A stretch of 64,000 nt of DNA from Psychroserpens damuponensis (GTDB lineage Bacteria; Bacteroidota; Bacteroidia; Flavobacteriales; Flavobacteriaceae): positions 62,001 through 126,000 of the forward strand of contig NZ_JXJO01000024.1 of NCBI RefSeq assembly GCF_000826655.1, written 5' to 3'. The translations under genes and the position numbers were made by a program. The notes beneath the pieces are model-generated. The model was not told the origin of the DNA and did no database searches. It worked only from the letters and a program-made list of their open reading frames with translations. Each line of letters starts with the position of its first letter. Position 1 is the stretch's first letter. Below are positions 8,683-16,069 of this stretch, in pieces.

Positions 8683-9200
8683 ATATATAAAATCTATTCC
8701 ATTCCACAAACATTCCGCTTCTCTCCTACCGTCGCTACGCAAAAAGAGTGTTTACTCGCCCACTCTATTTTAATAAATAGGTGCACGTGAACCCTTCGGG
8801 TTCCATTAACATTGTAGAAGAAACTTTTAGAATAAATTTTTTAAATAAACTTTAGCAAGAACTTTCGCTTTTTACCAAATCGAGTTTACGAGATTCATGA
8901 ACTCTTTAATTTTAAATAAGAACCTCGTTAATAAAGCTCAAGTTACATAACGGAAGGACTTTATGATACAAATACTTATTATGTTGTTTAAGTCTTTATT
9001 TCCATTTTGATAGCTATAATGTAGTATTATGTAAAATATCCTAGAAGGATTTGTCTGTTTTCTATAAAACAAATATTCCTGAAACAGATAAACTTCATTT
9101 CATTACCATTTCCGAAGAAAAAAGGTTAAGAAAAATATATAGAAAAGACAATATTGAACTAGGACAGTTCAATTAGCAAAAAAGTATTTTAGGCCATAGT
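8683..9200. other. 518-bp gene-free region
   Basis: No convincing gene is present. The left part (8700-8805) is slightly less A/T-rich and holds a perfect small hairpin, GAACCC-TTC-GGGTTC at 8789-8803, without a T-tract. A 15-codon frame (8963-9010) encodes a hydrophobic peptide but has no supporting evidence. A copy of the 14-mer ATTTCCGAAGAAAA is at 9108-9121. The rest is A/T-rich and unassigned. Confidence 0.6.
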
Positions 9201-9806
9201 TTAATAATACAGTCTAAAATCTAGTAGTTGACACAGTTTGTAGTGTTTTTGGTGCAACTCTTCTACGACTTCTAGCATATTATCATCGTCTTTAAACAGA
9301 TTAAAAAATGCCATATCGAGATGAGCACTTGTTATCCCATTGTTGGCATAACCGTAGCCAGAAACGGCTCTTGCTCCAGTGATATCTAAAAAATATTGTG
9401 CCTCTTCGTCGTCTAAATCTAAGATTTTAATATTTGAAAAATGAAGAATTTTACCTGCTAAGCGTCCTTCAAACATTTCGGCAATTTCCTGTAGCGTGTA
9501 ATTATAATTATTTAAAGAAATGGTATTGGATTCACCTGAAATAACGAGGTAAATAATTTCATAATCTATAAAATTATGATCGTCTAATAAGAGCGTGTCA
9601 AATCTAGCTTCTAAACCTTCAATGGTATCGCAGGTATTATAAATACTGGTAATTCCTGATTGTAAGGTTAATTGCTCTAATTTAGTTTGCGTTTCGGTAA
9701 TGGTTTTGACGTCTTCATCTTCAACGGCTTCTAGACAGTAAATGAAATAATCGGTATCGATGTCTTCAACTTTGACAAGTTTGTGGTTTGCTTTCTGTAA
9801 ATCCAA
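9201..9806 (-). CDS. acidic protein of unknown function (DUF6642/CHAT-like?)
   Basis: The 201-residue soluble, strongly acidic protein has no signal peptide or membrane segment. The stretch FLDITGARAVSGYGYA near residue 140, followed by an S-A-H-L-D-M-A-F-F segment, recalls a flavobacterial family of caspase/CHAT-like proteins (DUF6642). No complete His/Cys dyad can be pointed out, so this is a weak resemblance. The gene is divergent from the Crp/Fnr regulator at 9956, separated by 149 bp. No operon partner is seen. Confidence 0.65.
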   Translation of the reverse strand: MDLQKANHKLVKVEDIDTDYFIYCLEAVEDEDVKTITETQTKLEQLTLQSGITSIYNTCDTIEGLEARFDTLLLDDHNFIDYEIIYLVISGESNTISLNNYNYTLQEIAEMFEGRLAGKILHFSNIKILDLDDEEAQYFLDITGARAVSGYGYANNGITSAHLDMAFFNLFKDDDNMLEVVEELHQKHYKLCQLLDFRLYY

Positions 9807-9943
9807 ATTTGATAAATGTATTTTTTAATAAAATTAATCCATTGTGTATGATTAAGCTGTTAATGTAATACTAAAATAGTGCTGTTGCTTCGCTCCTATG
9901 TATTTTACTTAAATTCTATACGTGAATTTTAAACGCTCTTTCC

Positions 9944-9951
9944 TATTTTTG
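9944..9951 (+). promoter_or_regulatory. -7 element TATTTTTG of the Crp/Fnr gene
   Basis: This is a perfect match to the Bacteroidota -7 consensus TAnnTTTG, ending only 4 bp before the ATG at 9956. Transcription would then start at or next to the start codon, giving a leaderless mRNA. No TTGA-type box is visible upstream, so autoregulation is not supported. Confidence 0.5.
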
Positions 9952-9955
9952 AACG

Positions 9956-10516
9956 ATGGAACAATTTATAAACTATATAAAGCAATTTATTAACCTTTCT
10001 ATTGAAGCAGAGCAAGATATTCTTGACATGGTTTTATTAGAAAACGTCCCTAAAGGACACCTTTTACTAAAAGAGGGTCAAACTTGTGATCGATTGTATT
10101 TTATTGCTGAAGGAACCGTTAGAACGTATCATTACCAAAAAGGAAAAGATATTACGTATTGGATTTATCCTGAAAATATGATAACGACGTCTTGGCATAG
10201 CTATATTTTAAGAAAACCATCATCAGAATATATTGAAACAACTGAGGATTCTGTATTGATGTCCTTATCCTATAACCAATGGCAAGAATTATACTTAAAA
10301 CATGCCAAATTAGAACGTTTTGGTAGATTGGTTATAGAAGAGCAAATGGCTTTGCTTGATGATTTCTTTAAAGGGTATTACTTTTTATCGGCTAAAGAAA
10401 AATATGCGTTGTTAACGTCTGCTTTTCCAACCATTACACAGCGTGCAAATCTTGGACACATTGCTTCTATGCTTGGAATATCTCAAGAAACTTTGAGTAG
10501 AATAAGAGGAAAATAA
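9956..10516 (+). CDS. Crp/Fnr-family transcriptional regulator
   Basis: The 186-residue protein has a cyclic-nucleotide-binding-type beta-roll (about 20-115) and a short C-terminal winged helix. The recognition helix reads SQETLSRIRGK at the very end. Its E-x-x-S-R pattern is the one that FNR uses to read TTGAT half-sites. Only one Cys is present, so it is not an Fe-S oxygen sensor, and its effector is unknown. Three TTGAyNTArGTCAA boxes lie in the promoters of operons starting at 14290 (minus), 14451 and 15327, making it the obvious candidate regulator. It is followed by a hairpin terminator. Confidence 0.9.
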   Translation: MEQFINYIKQFINLSIEAEQDILDMVLLENVPKGHLLLKEGQTCDRLYFIAEGTVRTYHYQKGKDITYWIYPENMITTSWHSYILRKPSSEYIETTEDSVLMSLSYNQWQELYLKHAKLERFGRLVIEEQMALLDDFFKGYYFLSAKEKYALLTSAFPTITQRANLGHIASMLGISQETLSRIRGK

Positions 10517-10550
10517 ATAAGGCTCACATCATAAATGTAAGCCTTATTTT
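10516..10550 (+). terminator. intrinsic terminator after Crp/Fnr gene
   Basis: Stem AATAAGGCT / AGCCTTATT with an inner ACA/TGT extension is followed by T-rich sequence. It begins at the stop codon of the regulator gene and may also serve the convergent operon ending at 10574. Confidence 0.75.
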
Positions 10551-10573
10551 AGTTGAATAATTAGGTTTTTCTT

Positions 10574-11425
10574 TTAGAATACTCTGACAATATTAAACCC
10601 AAAAAATACATCTTCAAACCACTTCCCTTCTGCATTACTAATAAAACCTGGTTCGTTAGTAGATTGTGCATTAGAGAATAATAACTGAAATACGTGACCT
10701 CCAGTTTCAATATCTAAACCAAAGGTTAATGGATTGTTGTAAATAGAATTTTCGTTTCTGCTGAAATTATAAACATAATCCACATTTACAGACATACGTT
10801 TACTCACTTTCATGCGTCCACCAGCACCTAAAGCTATTTGATTGTGTTTTTGAAATGGTTCTAACACTAAATTTTGTCTTACAAAGGTTGGTGCAATTTC
10901 AAATGAAAAAGTATTACTAAATCGTCTCGAAATTAAGAGTTGTGTGGCATAACTCATACGATCACCAAATTCTAATAATGGGTATTGTTCTTGTCGTAAA
11001 TCTGTTCTAATATTTGCTGTAGCGTAAGCCACAACATGCACAGGAAATTCTTTAGACTGACCAATGAGTTTCGCTTTTATGTGCGATGAATACGTTTTTC
11101 TTATCGATTCTCTTGCTAATCCTAACTGAATACCATCATGCACACCATATACTAATTGTATTTTAGTATTGGCATTATCAAATCCAAAAAAAGTAGTTAA
11201 ACCATCTTTTAACGTTCCAAATCTATGAGATACATACATATACAAATCACCTTTTGAAGCGACTTTAGTCGATTGTAAATTTCCTATTTTCATGGCTTTA
11301 AAAGCAGGTTGTTCATAAGGTTCTTCCTGTGTTTCTGCTTCTAACTCAAGTAATAAATCGTCTTGTGCAAAAAGGGTATTTAAACCACAACACATCACTG
11401 TAATTGCTAATAAATAATTTTTCAT
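10574..11425 (-). CDS. outer-membrane beta-barrel protein, DUF5777-like
   Basis: The 283-residue protein has a signal peptide (1-20, ending LFAQ) followed by alternating aromatic/hydrophobic strands and a C-terminal aromatic strand ending in VRVF, as expected of an outer-membrane barrel. The overall pattern fits the DUF5777-type barrels found with YceI and cytochrome c genes in Bacteroidota. It is the last gene of a six-gene minus operon (14290 to 10574), 4 bp after the OB-fold gene. The substrate or ligand is unknown. Confidence 0.78.
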   Translation of the reverse strand: MKNYLLAITVMCCGLNTLFAQDDLLLELEAETQEEPYEQPAFKAMKIGNLQSTKVASKGDLYMYVSHRFGTLKDGLTTFFGFDNANTKIQLVYGVHDGIQLGLARESIRKTYSSHIKAKLIGQSKEFPVHVVAYATANIRTDLRQEQYPLLEFGDRMSYATQLLISRRFSNTFSFEIAPTFVRQNLVLEPFQKHNQIALGAGGRMKVSKRMSVNVDYVYNFSRNENSIYNNPLTFGLDIETGGHVFQLLFSNAQSTNEPGFISNAEGKWFEDVFFGFNIVRVF

Positions 11426-11429
11426 TAAT

Positions 11430-11819
11430 TTAATTTTTAATAATGGTTTGGTCTATTTTAACTTCTTCTAATAAATCATCATAGCCAATCATTCGACCTT
11501 TAATGGTTACTTTCTGCGCTATCTCTAATGAAGGCAATAAGGCTACATCATCTAATTGGCAATACGTACTATGATTTAAGGTGATGCCTTTGTTATCTTT
11601 TGCGGTTATAGTTCCGTTTAGTTGCACTACCACATTTTGCCAGTGCTTAGCATTCGTTTTTATTTTTTTTAAAAACACCTCAGAAGTTCCCGAATATTTA
11701 AGCTCTAATTCGTCTATGGTTTTATGCGCTTTATAAGTATAGTTATACACACCATAACCAGCAAAAGCAAGGCTTATCAAGATTATTGTTATAATTTTAG
11801 TTTTTTTGGACAAGCTCAT
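11430..11819 (-). CDS. membrane-anchored OB-fold (tRNA_anti-like) protein
   Basis: The 129-residue protein has one N-terminal membrane anchor (about residues 8-27), then a small beta-rich domain with strands such as VVVQLNGTITAKDNKGITL and VTIKGRMIGYDD. This resembles the OB-fold tRNA_anti-like domains of periplasmic proteins. Its ATG lies inside the end of the YceI gene (23-bp overlap), which indicates translational coupling. The function is unknown; a periplasmic partner of the YceI and cytochrome proteins is inferred from the operon. Confidence 0.75.
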   Translation of the reverse strand: MSLSKKTKIITIILISLAFAGYGVYNYTYKAHKTIDELELKYSGTSEVFLKKIKTNAKHWQNVVVQLNGTITAKDNKGITLNHSTYCQLDDVALLPSLEIAQKVTIKGRMIGYDDLLEEVKIDQTIIKN

Positions 11820-12342
11820 AGCATAATTTTATGGTTATATCTTTTGCAATTTTAGTTCTTACAATATTTGGAATAGCTATATCAAAATCATGTGGTGACA
11901 CGCTAAATGAGGACACTAAAGTGATGTTGCCATCTCCATTTTTAATTTTAGCAACGGTTTCAATAGCCTTTGTTTTTCCTCTTATCGTTAAGATGCCTTT
12001 TAAGGTGAATTCTTTATCAGCATTAGACAGTAAATCCATTGAAAAGCCGTCTAACTGACCTTTAAAAGTAGCCTTTGGAAATTTATCGGAATCCATATAG
12101 TTTTCGTTAAAATGCTCTTCCATTAAAGCAATTTCAAAGTGAAATGCTTTGACAAAAAGTAATGTCGCTATAGCTCCAGTTTGTGTATTTAAAATAGCTG
12201 TAGTACTTTCATTAACAGCTTCTATAGGTTCAAAAGCTTCAACCGAAGCTTTAAATGCTGTTGTTCCTGTTTTGGTAAAATATTTTTGGGCAGAAGCAAA
12301 ACTTGTAATAAGCAATGCGAGTAATAATATTAATGTCTTCAT
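11797..12342 (-). CDS. YceI-family periplasmic protein
   Basis: The protein is 181 residues from the ATG at 12342, which starts a clear signal peptide (MKTLILLLALLITSFASA). The frame extends further upstream but would bury the signal peptide and overlap the cytochrome gene. The mature part has the YceI lipocalin-like pattern, including FHFEIALMEEHFNENYM near residue 75 and LTIRGKTKAIETVA near 135. YceI proteins bind isoprenoid or other lipid-like molecules in the periplasm. It lies between the cytochrome c and OB-fold genes of the operon. Confidence 0.88.
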   Translation of the reverse strand: MKTLILLLALLITSFASAQKYFTKTGTTAFKASVEAFEPIEAVNESTTAILNTQTGAIATLLFVKAFHFEIALMEEHFNENYMDSDKFPKATFKGQLDGFSMDLLSNADKEFTLKGILTIRGKTKAIETVAKIKNGDGNITLVSSFSVSPHDFDIAIPNIVRTKIAKDITIKLCYELVQKN

Positions 12343-12355
12343 TTGTGTTATATTT

Positions 12356-12715
12356 TTAATTTTCAAGGAAACCATCGGTTACCCATTTGTCCATAATTTG
12401 TCTTAGTTCTGGTGACACTAATCCGTTGGGTGGCATTGGATTTGTGGTGTTATTCATACGTTGAATTAAGCTTCCCATTTCCGCAGAAAAACGTGTATTT
12501 TGATAATTAGTTAAGTCTAATCCGCTTTGTGGTGCCGATCCTCCATGGCAAGTCACACATCGATTAAACATAATTGTTTCGACGTCTGAACTGTATGTAA
12601 CCATTCTCGTTATTGGTGGTAGTGTATCTACTGTGCCTTCATCTAGAATTGCAGTGGTGCAACTTTCTAATAAGCCAATAGCAAAAATGGTAATGACTAA
12701 TATGTTCTTGTTCAT
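12356..12715 (-). CDS. c-type cytochrome lipoprotein
   Basis: The protein is 119 residues from the ATG at 12715. An N-terminal lipoprotein signal ends at Cys19 (LLESC). A single haem-c motif CVTCH is at residues 53-57, and a downstream NPMPPNG provides a likely Met ligand. A longer frame to 12745 would overlap the upstream gene and is not preferred. It would be an outward-facing monohaem electron carrier or sensor, of the type annotated as a cytochrome c domain in Bacteroidota. It starts 4 bp after the lipoprotein gene 12720-13886. Confidence 0.87.
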   Translation of the reverse strand: MNKNILVITIFAIGLLESCTTAILDEGTVDTLPPITRMVTYSSDVETIMFNRCVTCHGGSAPQSGLDLTNYQNTRFSAEMGSLIQRMNNTTNPMPPNGLVSPELRQIMDKWVTDGFLEN

Positions 12716-12719
12716 GCTC

Positions 12720-13886
12720 TTAATTTTGTACATTAATGTTATCAATTGTTATTTCTGGTTCGCTTTCTGGTGCTATGGTGATTGTTCGTTGAATATGCGT
12801 CATATCGCCTTCGGAAATAATACCATCTTCATTAAGGTCGGCTGTTACATTTATATAATAGGTTCCTGGATGTAAATAGGTAAGGAACAAGCTGTCTTCA
12901 TTTTGTGATAATTCGGAAAACAATAGACTTGAATTATAGGCTTCAAAATCTGCAACGAAATAACCATACTCATCTGTAAAAGCGTTTTTAGTTAGATTTA
13001 CAAACAGTGTTTTATTTTCAATAGCAGTGTGTCTGGTAATATTAACTTGTAAGATTGATAGATATGGATGATCTGTTATAATAAAGGGATCTCCAGACTC
13101 TTGAGCTAAGCCTAAGAGATTAGTATTATCTGGTCCTTGCGCTAAAAAAGTAGCAGAAACTGGTTCATTATCACCTGGATTTACATAAAGATACTCTTCC
13201 ATAAATCCTTCTGAAAAATCCCAAGCTGGTGTGTTTTGAGGGAAACCTACAGTTTCGGCAGCTGTTTGCGCTAATTCAAAATCATTTAATTTCCCTTTAA
13301 AGGTCATGTGTCTTGCTGGTGGCACCACAGTACCAAGTCGGCTTGTGTAGGCGTTCCAATACAAACTATCTTGTTTAAAACGCAGTTCCATATACATGGT
13401 TCCTGTGCCTCCAATAGCATCTACAAGTCTATAGTAATCTCCATTAACATCTGTACGCACACTATCTAACACAAAATAGCTAGAGCGATAAATACCGTTT
13501 AACAAACCACCATTACGTGCCATAATAGTGCGTTTATCTTTAAAATTGGTTACAAAAAAAGAGGTTAATAAATTACCTAATGTACCTCCTTCAAAAATAC
13601 CATGAATTTGAGATGGTGAATTGGCTCTATAATCCCAAGCAAACCAATCAAAATCATCTGCAATAACACGGTTAGTTCCAACCCATTGACCTTGCATTCT
13701 TTCAAGTAAATAAAACCCATTAGTATTTTCATTTATGTCTACCGGATTTACTTCTGTTGGGCCAATTGGTAATGGAACTATCGCTCCATTTTCGCCTGCA
13801 ATATTTCTAATACTATCGGTAGAACACCCAATGATAAGTAGTGATAGAATAACGCTAAAGCTTAAAAATTTAATTGTTTTTTTCAT
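12720..13886 (-). CDS. large lipoprotein with Ca-binding-like loop, unknown
   Basis: The 388-residue protein has a lipoprotein signal with Cys21 (LLIIGC). The mature part is rich in beta strands and has no family I recognise. Near the C-terminus, ADLNEDGIISEGDM resembles a dockerin/EF-hand calcium loop (D-x-N-x-D-G). It is the second gene of the Crp/Fnr-box operon, 17 bp after the DUF2147-like gene and 4 bp before the cytochrome gene. A surface or periplasmic location is likely. Confidence 0.7.
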   Translation of the reverse strand: MKKTIKFLSFSVILSLLIIGCSTDSIRNIAGENGAIVPLPIGPTEVNPVDINENTNGFYLLERMQGQWVGTNRVIADDFDWFAWDYRANSPSQIHGIFEGGTLGNLLTSFFVTNFKDKRTIMARNGGLLNGIYRSSYFVLDSVRTDVNGDYYRLVDAIGGTGTMYMELRFKQDSLYWNAYTSRLGTVVPPARHMTFKGKLNDFELAQTAAETVGFPQNTPAWDFSEGFMEEYLYVNPGDNEPVSATFLAQGPDNTNLLGLAQESGDPFIITDHPYLSILQVNITRHTAIENKTLFVNLTKNAFTDEYGYFVADFEAYNSSLLFSELSQNEDSLFLTYLHPGTYYINVTADLNEDGIISEGDMTHIQRTITIAPESEPEITIDNINVQN

Positions 13887-13903
13887 AGTTTATAATTCTG
13901 TTT

Positions 13904-14290
13904 TTATTGTTTAATCCAGATTTCTTTTATTGGTTTTTTCATGAGATAAGTCTTGACTTCTAAGGTGTCTTTACTAATCAAATCAAGGGTGACTAAATCA
14001 CTTGATTTTTCTGTGTTTGTAGCGCCTGAAACGGCATCTATGTACACATCATCATGCTTTTTTATATTATTAAAAAAATAATGTTTAGCTTGACCATCTT
14101 TGTATGAATACACAGTGGTATCATCATTGTAATAAAGCACTAAACCTTTAACTTCATTATTATCTTCAAGAATTTGGCAAGTCCCTTTATAAAATTTGCT
14201 ATCTACTTTCCATAAACCAAGTAGTGGATTGTCCTTTTCACCACAAGAAAAAACAGAAACAAATAGGGTTAACAGTATGGTTTTCTTCAT
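13904..14290 (-). CDS. DUF2147-like lipoprotein (copy 1)
   Basis: The 128-residue protein has an N-terminal signal ending VFSCGEKD (lipoprotein Cys16). The mature domain starts with LLGLWKVDS and ends with KPIKEIWIKQ, a layout shared with the 133-residue product of 15327-15728 (IIGIWDVET ... QPYKEIWKR). Both fit the DUF2147/lipocalin-like family. It is the promoter-proximal gene of the six-gene minus operon, and its promoter holds a Crp/Fnr-type box at 14339-14352 and a perfect TACATTTG -7 element. Confidence 0.75.
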   Translation of the reverse strand: MKKTILLTLFVSVFSCGEKDNPLLGLWKVDSKFYKGTCQILEDNNEVKGLVLYYNDDTTVYSYKDGQAKHYFFNNIKKHDDVYIDAVSGATNTEKSSDLVTLDLISKDTLEVKTYLMKKPIKEIWIKQ

Positions 14291-14308
14291 CGCAAAAAAT
14301 ATTTACGG

Positions 14309-14352
14309 CAAATGTAGAAGCCATAAATAGTCTTTTTTTTGACCTATGTCAA
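14309..14352 (-). promoter_or_regulatory. Crp/Fnr-type box and -7 element, minus operon
   Basis: On the minus strand the box TTGACATAGGTCAA (14339-14352) is followed by exactly 22 bp and then TACATTTG (14309-14316). The same 22-bp spacing occurs at two other promoters nearby (14384-14427 and 15266-15309), as expected for class II activation. Confidence 0.75.
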
Positions 14353-14383
14353 AATCATTATTTAGCGCGATATTTTATGTTTT

Positions 14384-14427
14384 TTGATTTAAGTCAAATC
14401 TTAATTTTAAAACAGATTATAGATTTG
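14384..14427 (+). promoter_or_regulatory. Crp/Fnr-type box and -7 element, small-membrane-protein operon
   Basis: Box TTGATTTAAGTCAA (14384-14397), 22 bp, then TAGATTTG (14420-14427). The ATG of the first gene is at 14451. It is back-to-back with the minus-strand box, so one regulator could activate both directions. Confidence 0.75.
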
Positions 14428-14450
14428 CAGCATCTAAAAACGTAAAGCTT

Positions 14451-14759
14451 ATGAAAAAATTAATGACACGATGGAATATTGAGAAACCTTGGCAATTGGT
14501 AGTTATCCTTTTTGTGTTTTCTATTACAGGATCAACATCTATAACCATAGGAAGACCATTTTTAAAATTAGTAGGTATAACTTTAGAGAACTTAAATCCT
14601 TTTCTTTATTACCCTCTATTTATCGTTTTAAGTTTTATCTTTTACCAACTATTTTTAGTGCTTTATGGCTGGTTATTTGGTCAATTTAACTTCTTTTGGA
14701 CTATGGAGAAAAAAATGCTAAGTCGTTTTGGCCTAAGTTTCAATAATGTAAAATCTTAA
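14451..14759 (+). CDS. small two-helix membrane protein, DUF6787-like
   Basis: The 102-residue protein has an N-terminal NIEKPWQLVVI segment, two predicted membrane helices (about 14-35 and 47-72) and a basic C-terminal tail. It resembles a small flavobacterial membrane family (DUF6787) of unknown function. It is the first of three small membrane-protein genes, 3 bp before the next one, below a Crp/Fnr-type box. It may assist the respiratory or redox proteins of the divergent operon, but this is inference. Confidence 0.7.
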   Translation: MKKLMTRWNIEKPWQLVVILFVFSITGSTSITIGRPFLKLVGITLENLNPFLYYPLFIVLSFIFYQLFLVLYGWLFGQFNFFWTMEKKMLSRFGLSFNNVKS

Positions 14760-14762
14760 CAC

Positions 14763-15026
14763 ATGAAAAAAACTATGAAATGGCGAACTATTATTGCCCT
14801 TGTACTGATGTATATCGCCATGATAATGAATTGGACATGGGCTTGGGGAATACTATTTTTACTTTGGGTAATTCCAGATATTTTAAGAGGAACAACGTAT
14901 TTTATTGAACCTATCGAAAAAAAAGAACATACACTACTCTATTGGATCATTATTGTAAGCTGGATCTTAATGGCAGTGTATTCTATCTCTACAGTATTTA
15001 TAGATTATGAACAATTTTATTATTAA
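14763..15026 (+). CDS. small membrane protein, paralogue 1
   Basis: The 87-residue protein has two hydrophobic segments (about 8-33 and 57-79) and the pattern KWRTIIALVLMYIAMI ... WTWAWGILFL ... LLYWIIIVSWILMAVYSIS. The next gene (15028-15285) has the same pattern, so the pair is a tandem duplication. I do not recognise the family; the Trp-rich first helix is notable. It lies in the middle of the operon under the Crp/Fnr-type box at 14384. Confidence 0.7.
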   Translation: MKKTMKWRTIIALVLMYIAMIMNWTWAWGILFLLWVIPDILRGTTYFIEPIEKKEHTLLYWIIIVSWILMAVYSISTVFIDYEQFYY

Positions 15027-15027
15027 A

Positions 15028-15285
15028 ATGAATAAATGGAAAACCATAATGGCATTATTTTTAATGGCTTTTGCTATTATTTTTGATTGGTCTTGGTTTT
15101 GGGCCATATTCATATGTCTTGGTTTAGTTCATGTGATACGTAGTGAAGAAATTCATTTTGTAGAATCTGTAACTAAAAAGGAAACACCAACATTATATTG
15201 GATAATGGTCGCTATATGGTCATTACTAGCCATGTATTCAATTTCTAATGATTTTAATCTACTTTTTGATATAAGTCAAAAATAG
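15028..15285 (+). CDS. small membrane protein, paralogue 2
   Basis: The product is 85 residues from the ATG at 15028, chosen because it follows the previous stop (15024-15026) by one base and starts KWKTIMALF exactly like its paralogue; an upstream ATG at 15007 would overlap that gene. It has two hydrophobic segments and a W-S-W-F-W-A stretch in the first. Its last codons contain the Crp/Fnr-type box (15266-15279) of the next operon. The function is unknown. Confidence 0.68.
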   Translation: MNKWKTIMALFLMAFAIIFDWSWFWAIFICLGLVHVIRSEEIHFVESVTKKETPTLYWIMVAIWSLLAMYSISNDFNLLFDISQK

Positions 15286-15309
15286 AATCCTAAACAAAAC
15301 ACATCTTTG
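15266..15309 (+). promoter_or_regulatory. Crp/Fnr-type box and -7-like element, Rieske operon
   Basis: Box TTGATATAAGTCAA (15266-15279), 22 bp, then CATCTTTG (15302-15309), a one-base variant of TAnnTTTG. The box lies inside the final codons of the preceding gene. The spacing equals that of the two other boxes. Confidence 0.7.
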
Positions 15310-15326
15310 TAGAGAATTAGAAACAA

Positions 15327-15728
15327 ATGATTATGACCTATTTAAAACCAGTTTTGGCATTTCTTTTTTTTGCTCTAACCTTCACATCATGTGCACAAAA
15401 AGATAAAATTATTGGCATTTGGGATGTTGAAACAGATGATTACGATGCTGTTTATGAAATTGTTGAAAACGATAATACATTCTTCGGAAAAGTGCATTAT
15501 TACAATGATGGTGCTACTGAATATAAAGGAGATAATAAAAAAGAAGACTACTTTTTAACAGGTTTAGAATATAAAAACGGAAACTATATAAATGGAAAAA
15601 TGTACTTACCAGATGGTAGTTTTTATAATGTAATATTCACGTTAAATGATGATAATACTTTAGAAGCTTTAATGACTGTAGACAATCAGCCATATAAAGA
15701 AATTTGGAAACGAAACACAACATATTAA
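15327..15728 (+). CDS. DUF2147-like lipoprotein (copy 2)
   Basis: The 133-residue protein has a lipoprotein signal with Cys at about residue 22 (FTSCAQ) and a domain running from IIGIWDVETDD to YKEIWKR. It is similar in layout to 13904-14290 and to the DUF2147 family. Translation may begin at 15327 or at the ATG at 15333. It opens an operon with the SMR transporter, Rieske oxygenase and reductase genes. The periplasmic function is unknown. Confidence 0.78.
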   Translation: MIMTYLKPVLAFLFFALTFTSCAQKDKIIGIWDVETDDYDAVYEIVENDNTFFGKVHYYNDGATEYKGDNKKEDYFLTGLEYKNGNYINGKMYLPDGSFYNVIFTLNDDNTLEALMTVDNQPYKEIWKRNTTY

Positions 15729-15730
15729 TT

Positions 15731-16057
15731 ATGAAATGGATATATTTATTAGCTTCAATTGCGTTTGAGGTTTTAGGAACAACCGCTATGAAAATGGCAT
15801 CCCAAGGTGGTAAAAATGCTATGATTTGGAATGTTACAGTTTGGGTAGCTTACATCATATGCTTTGGCTTATTGCAATATGCTATGAAATATTTTGAACT
15901 AGGAACGGTCTATGCCATTTGGTCTGGTGTAGGTATTTCAATATTAGCAGTAATTGGTTATTTTGTTTTTGAAGATAGCTTCTCTGCCTTAAAAATAGGT
16001 TCAATAGCATTAATAATTGTTGGCATTATTGGTTTAAATATGAGTGGAGCTCATTAA
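15731..16057 (+). CDS. SMR-family multidrug/quaternary-ammonium transporter
   Basis: The 108-residue protein has four predicted helices and the family's membrane-embedded glutamate in FEVLGTTAMK (about residue 13), needed for proton-coupled export. The ATG at 15731 is chosen over an in-frame ATG at 15704, which lies inside the previous gene. SMR proteins work as dimers in the inner membrane. Located before a Rieske oxygenase of the quaternary-ammine-degrading type, it might handle a related amine, but drug or guanidinium export is equally possible. Confidence 0.88.
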   Translation: MKWIYLLASIAFEVLGTTAMKMASQGGKNAMIWNVTVWVAYIICFGLLQYAMKYFELGTVYAIWSGVGISILAVIGYFVFEDSFSALKIGSIALIIVGIIGLNMSGAH

Positions 16058-16069
16058 AAAATAAAAATT

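Noticed and set aside
8789-8803. GAACCC-TTC-GGGTTC hairpin as an intrinsic terminator
   Set aside because: There is no T-tract on either side and no gene ends nearby; it is recorded only as a hairpin.
8690-8810. tRNA or rRNA fragment in the less A/T-rich stretch
   Set aside because: No cloverleaf arms, T-loop or rRNA signature could be found.
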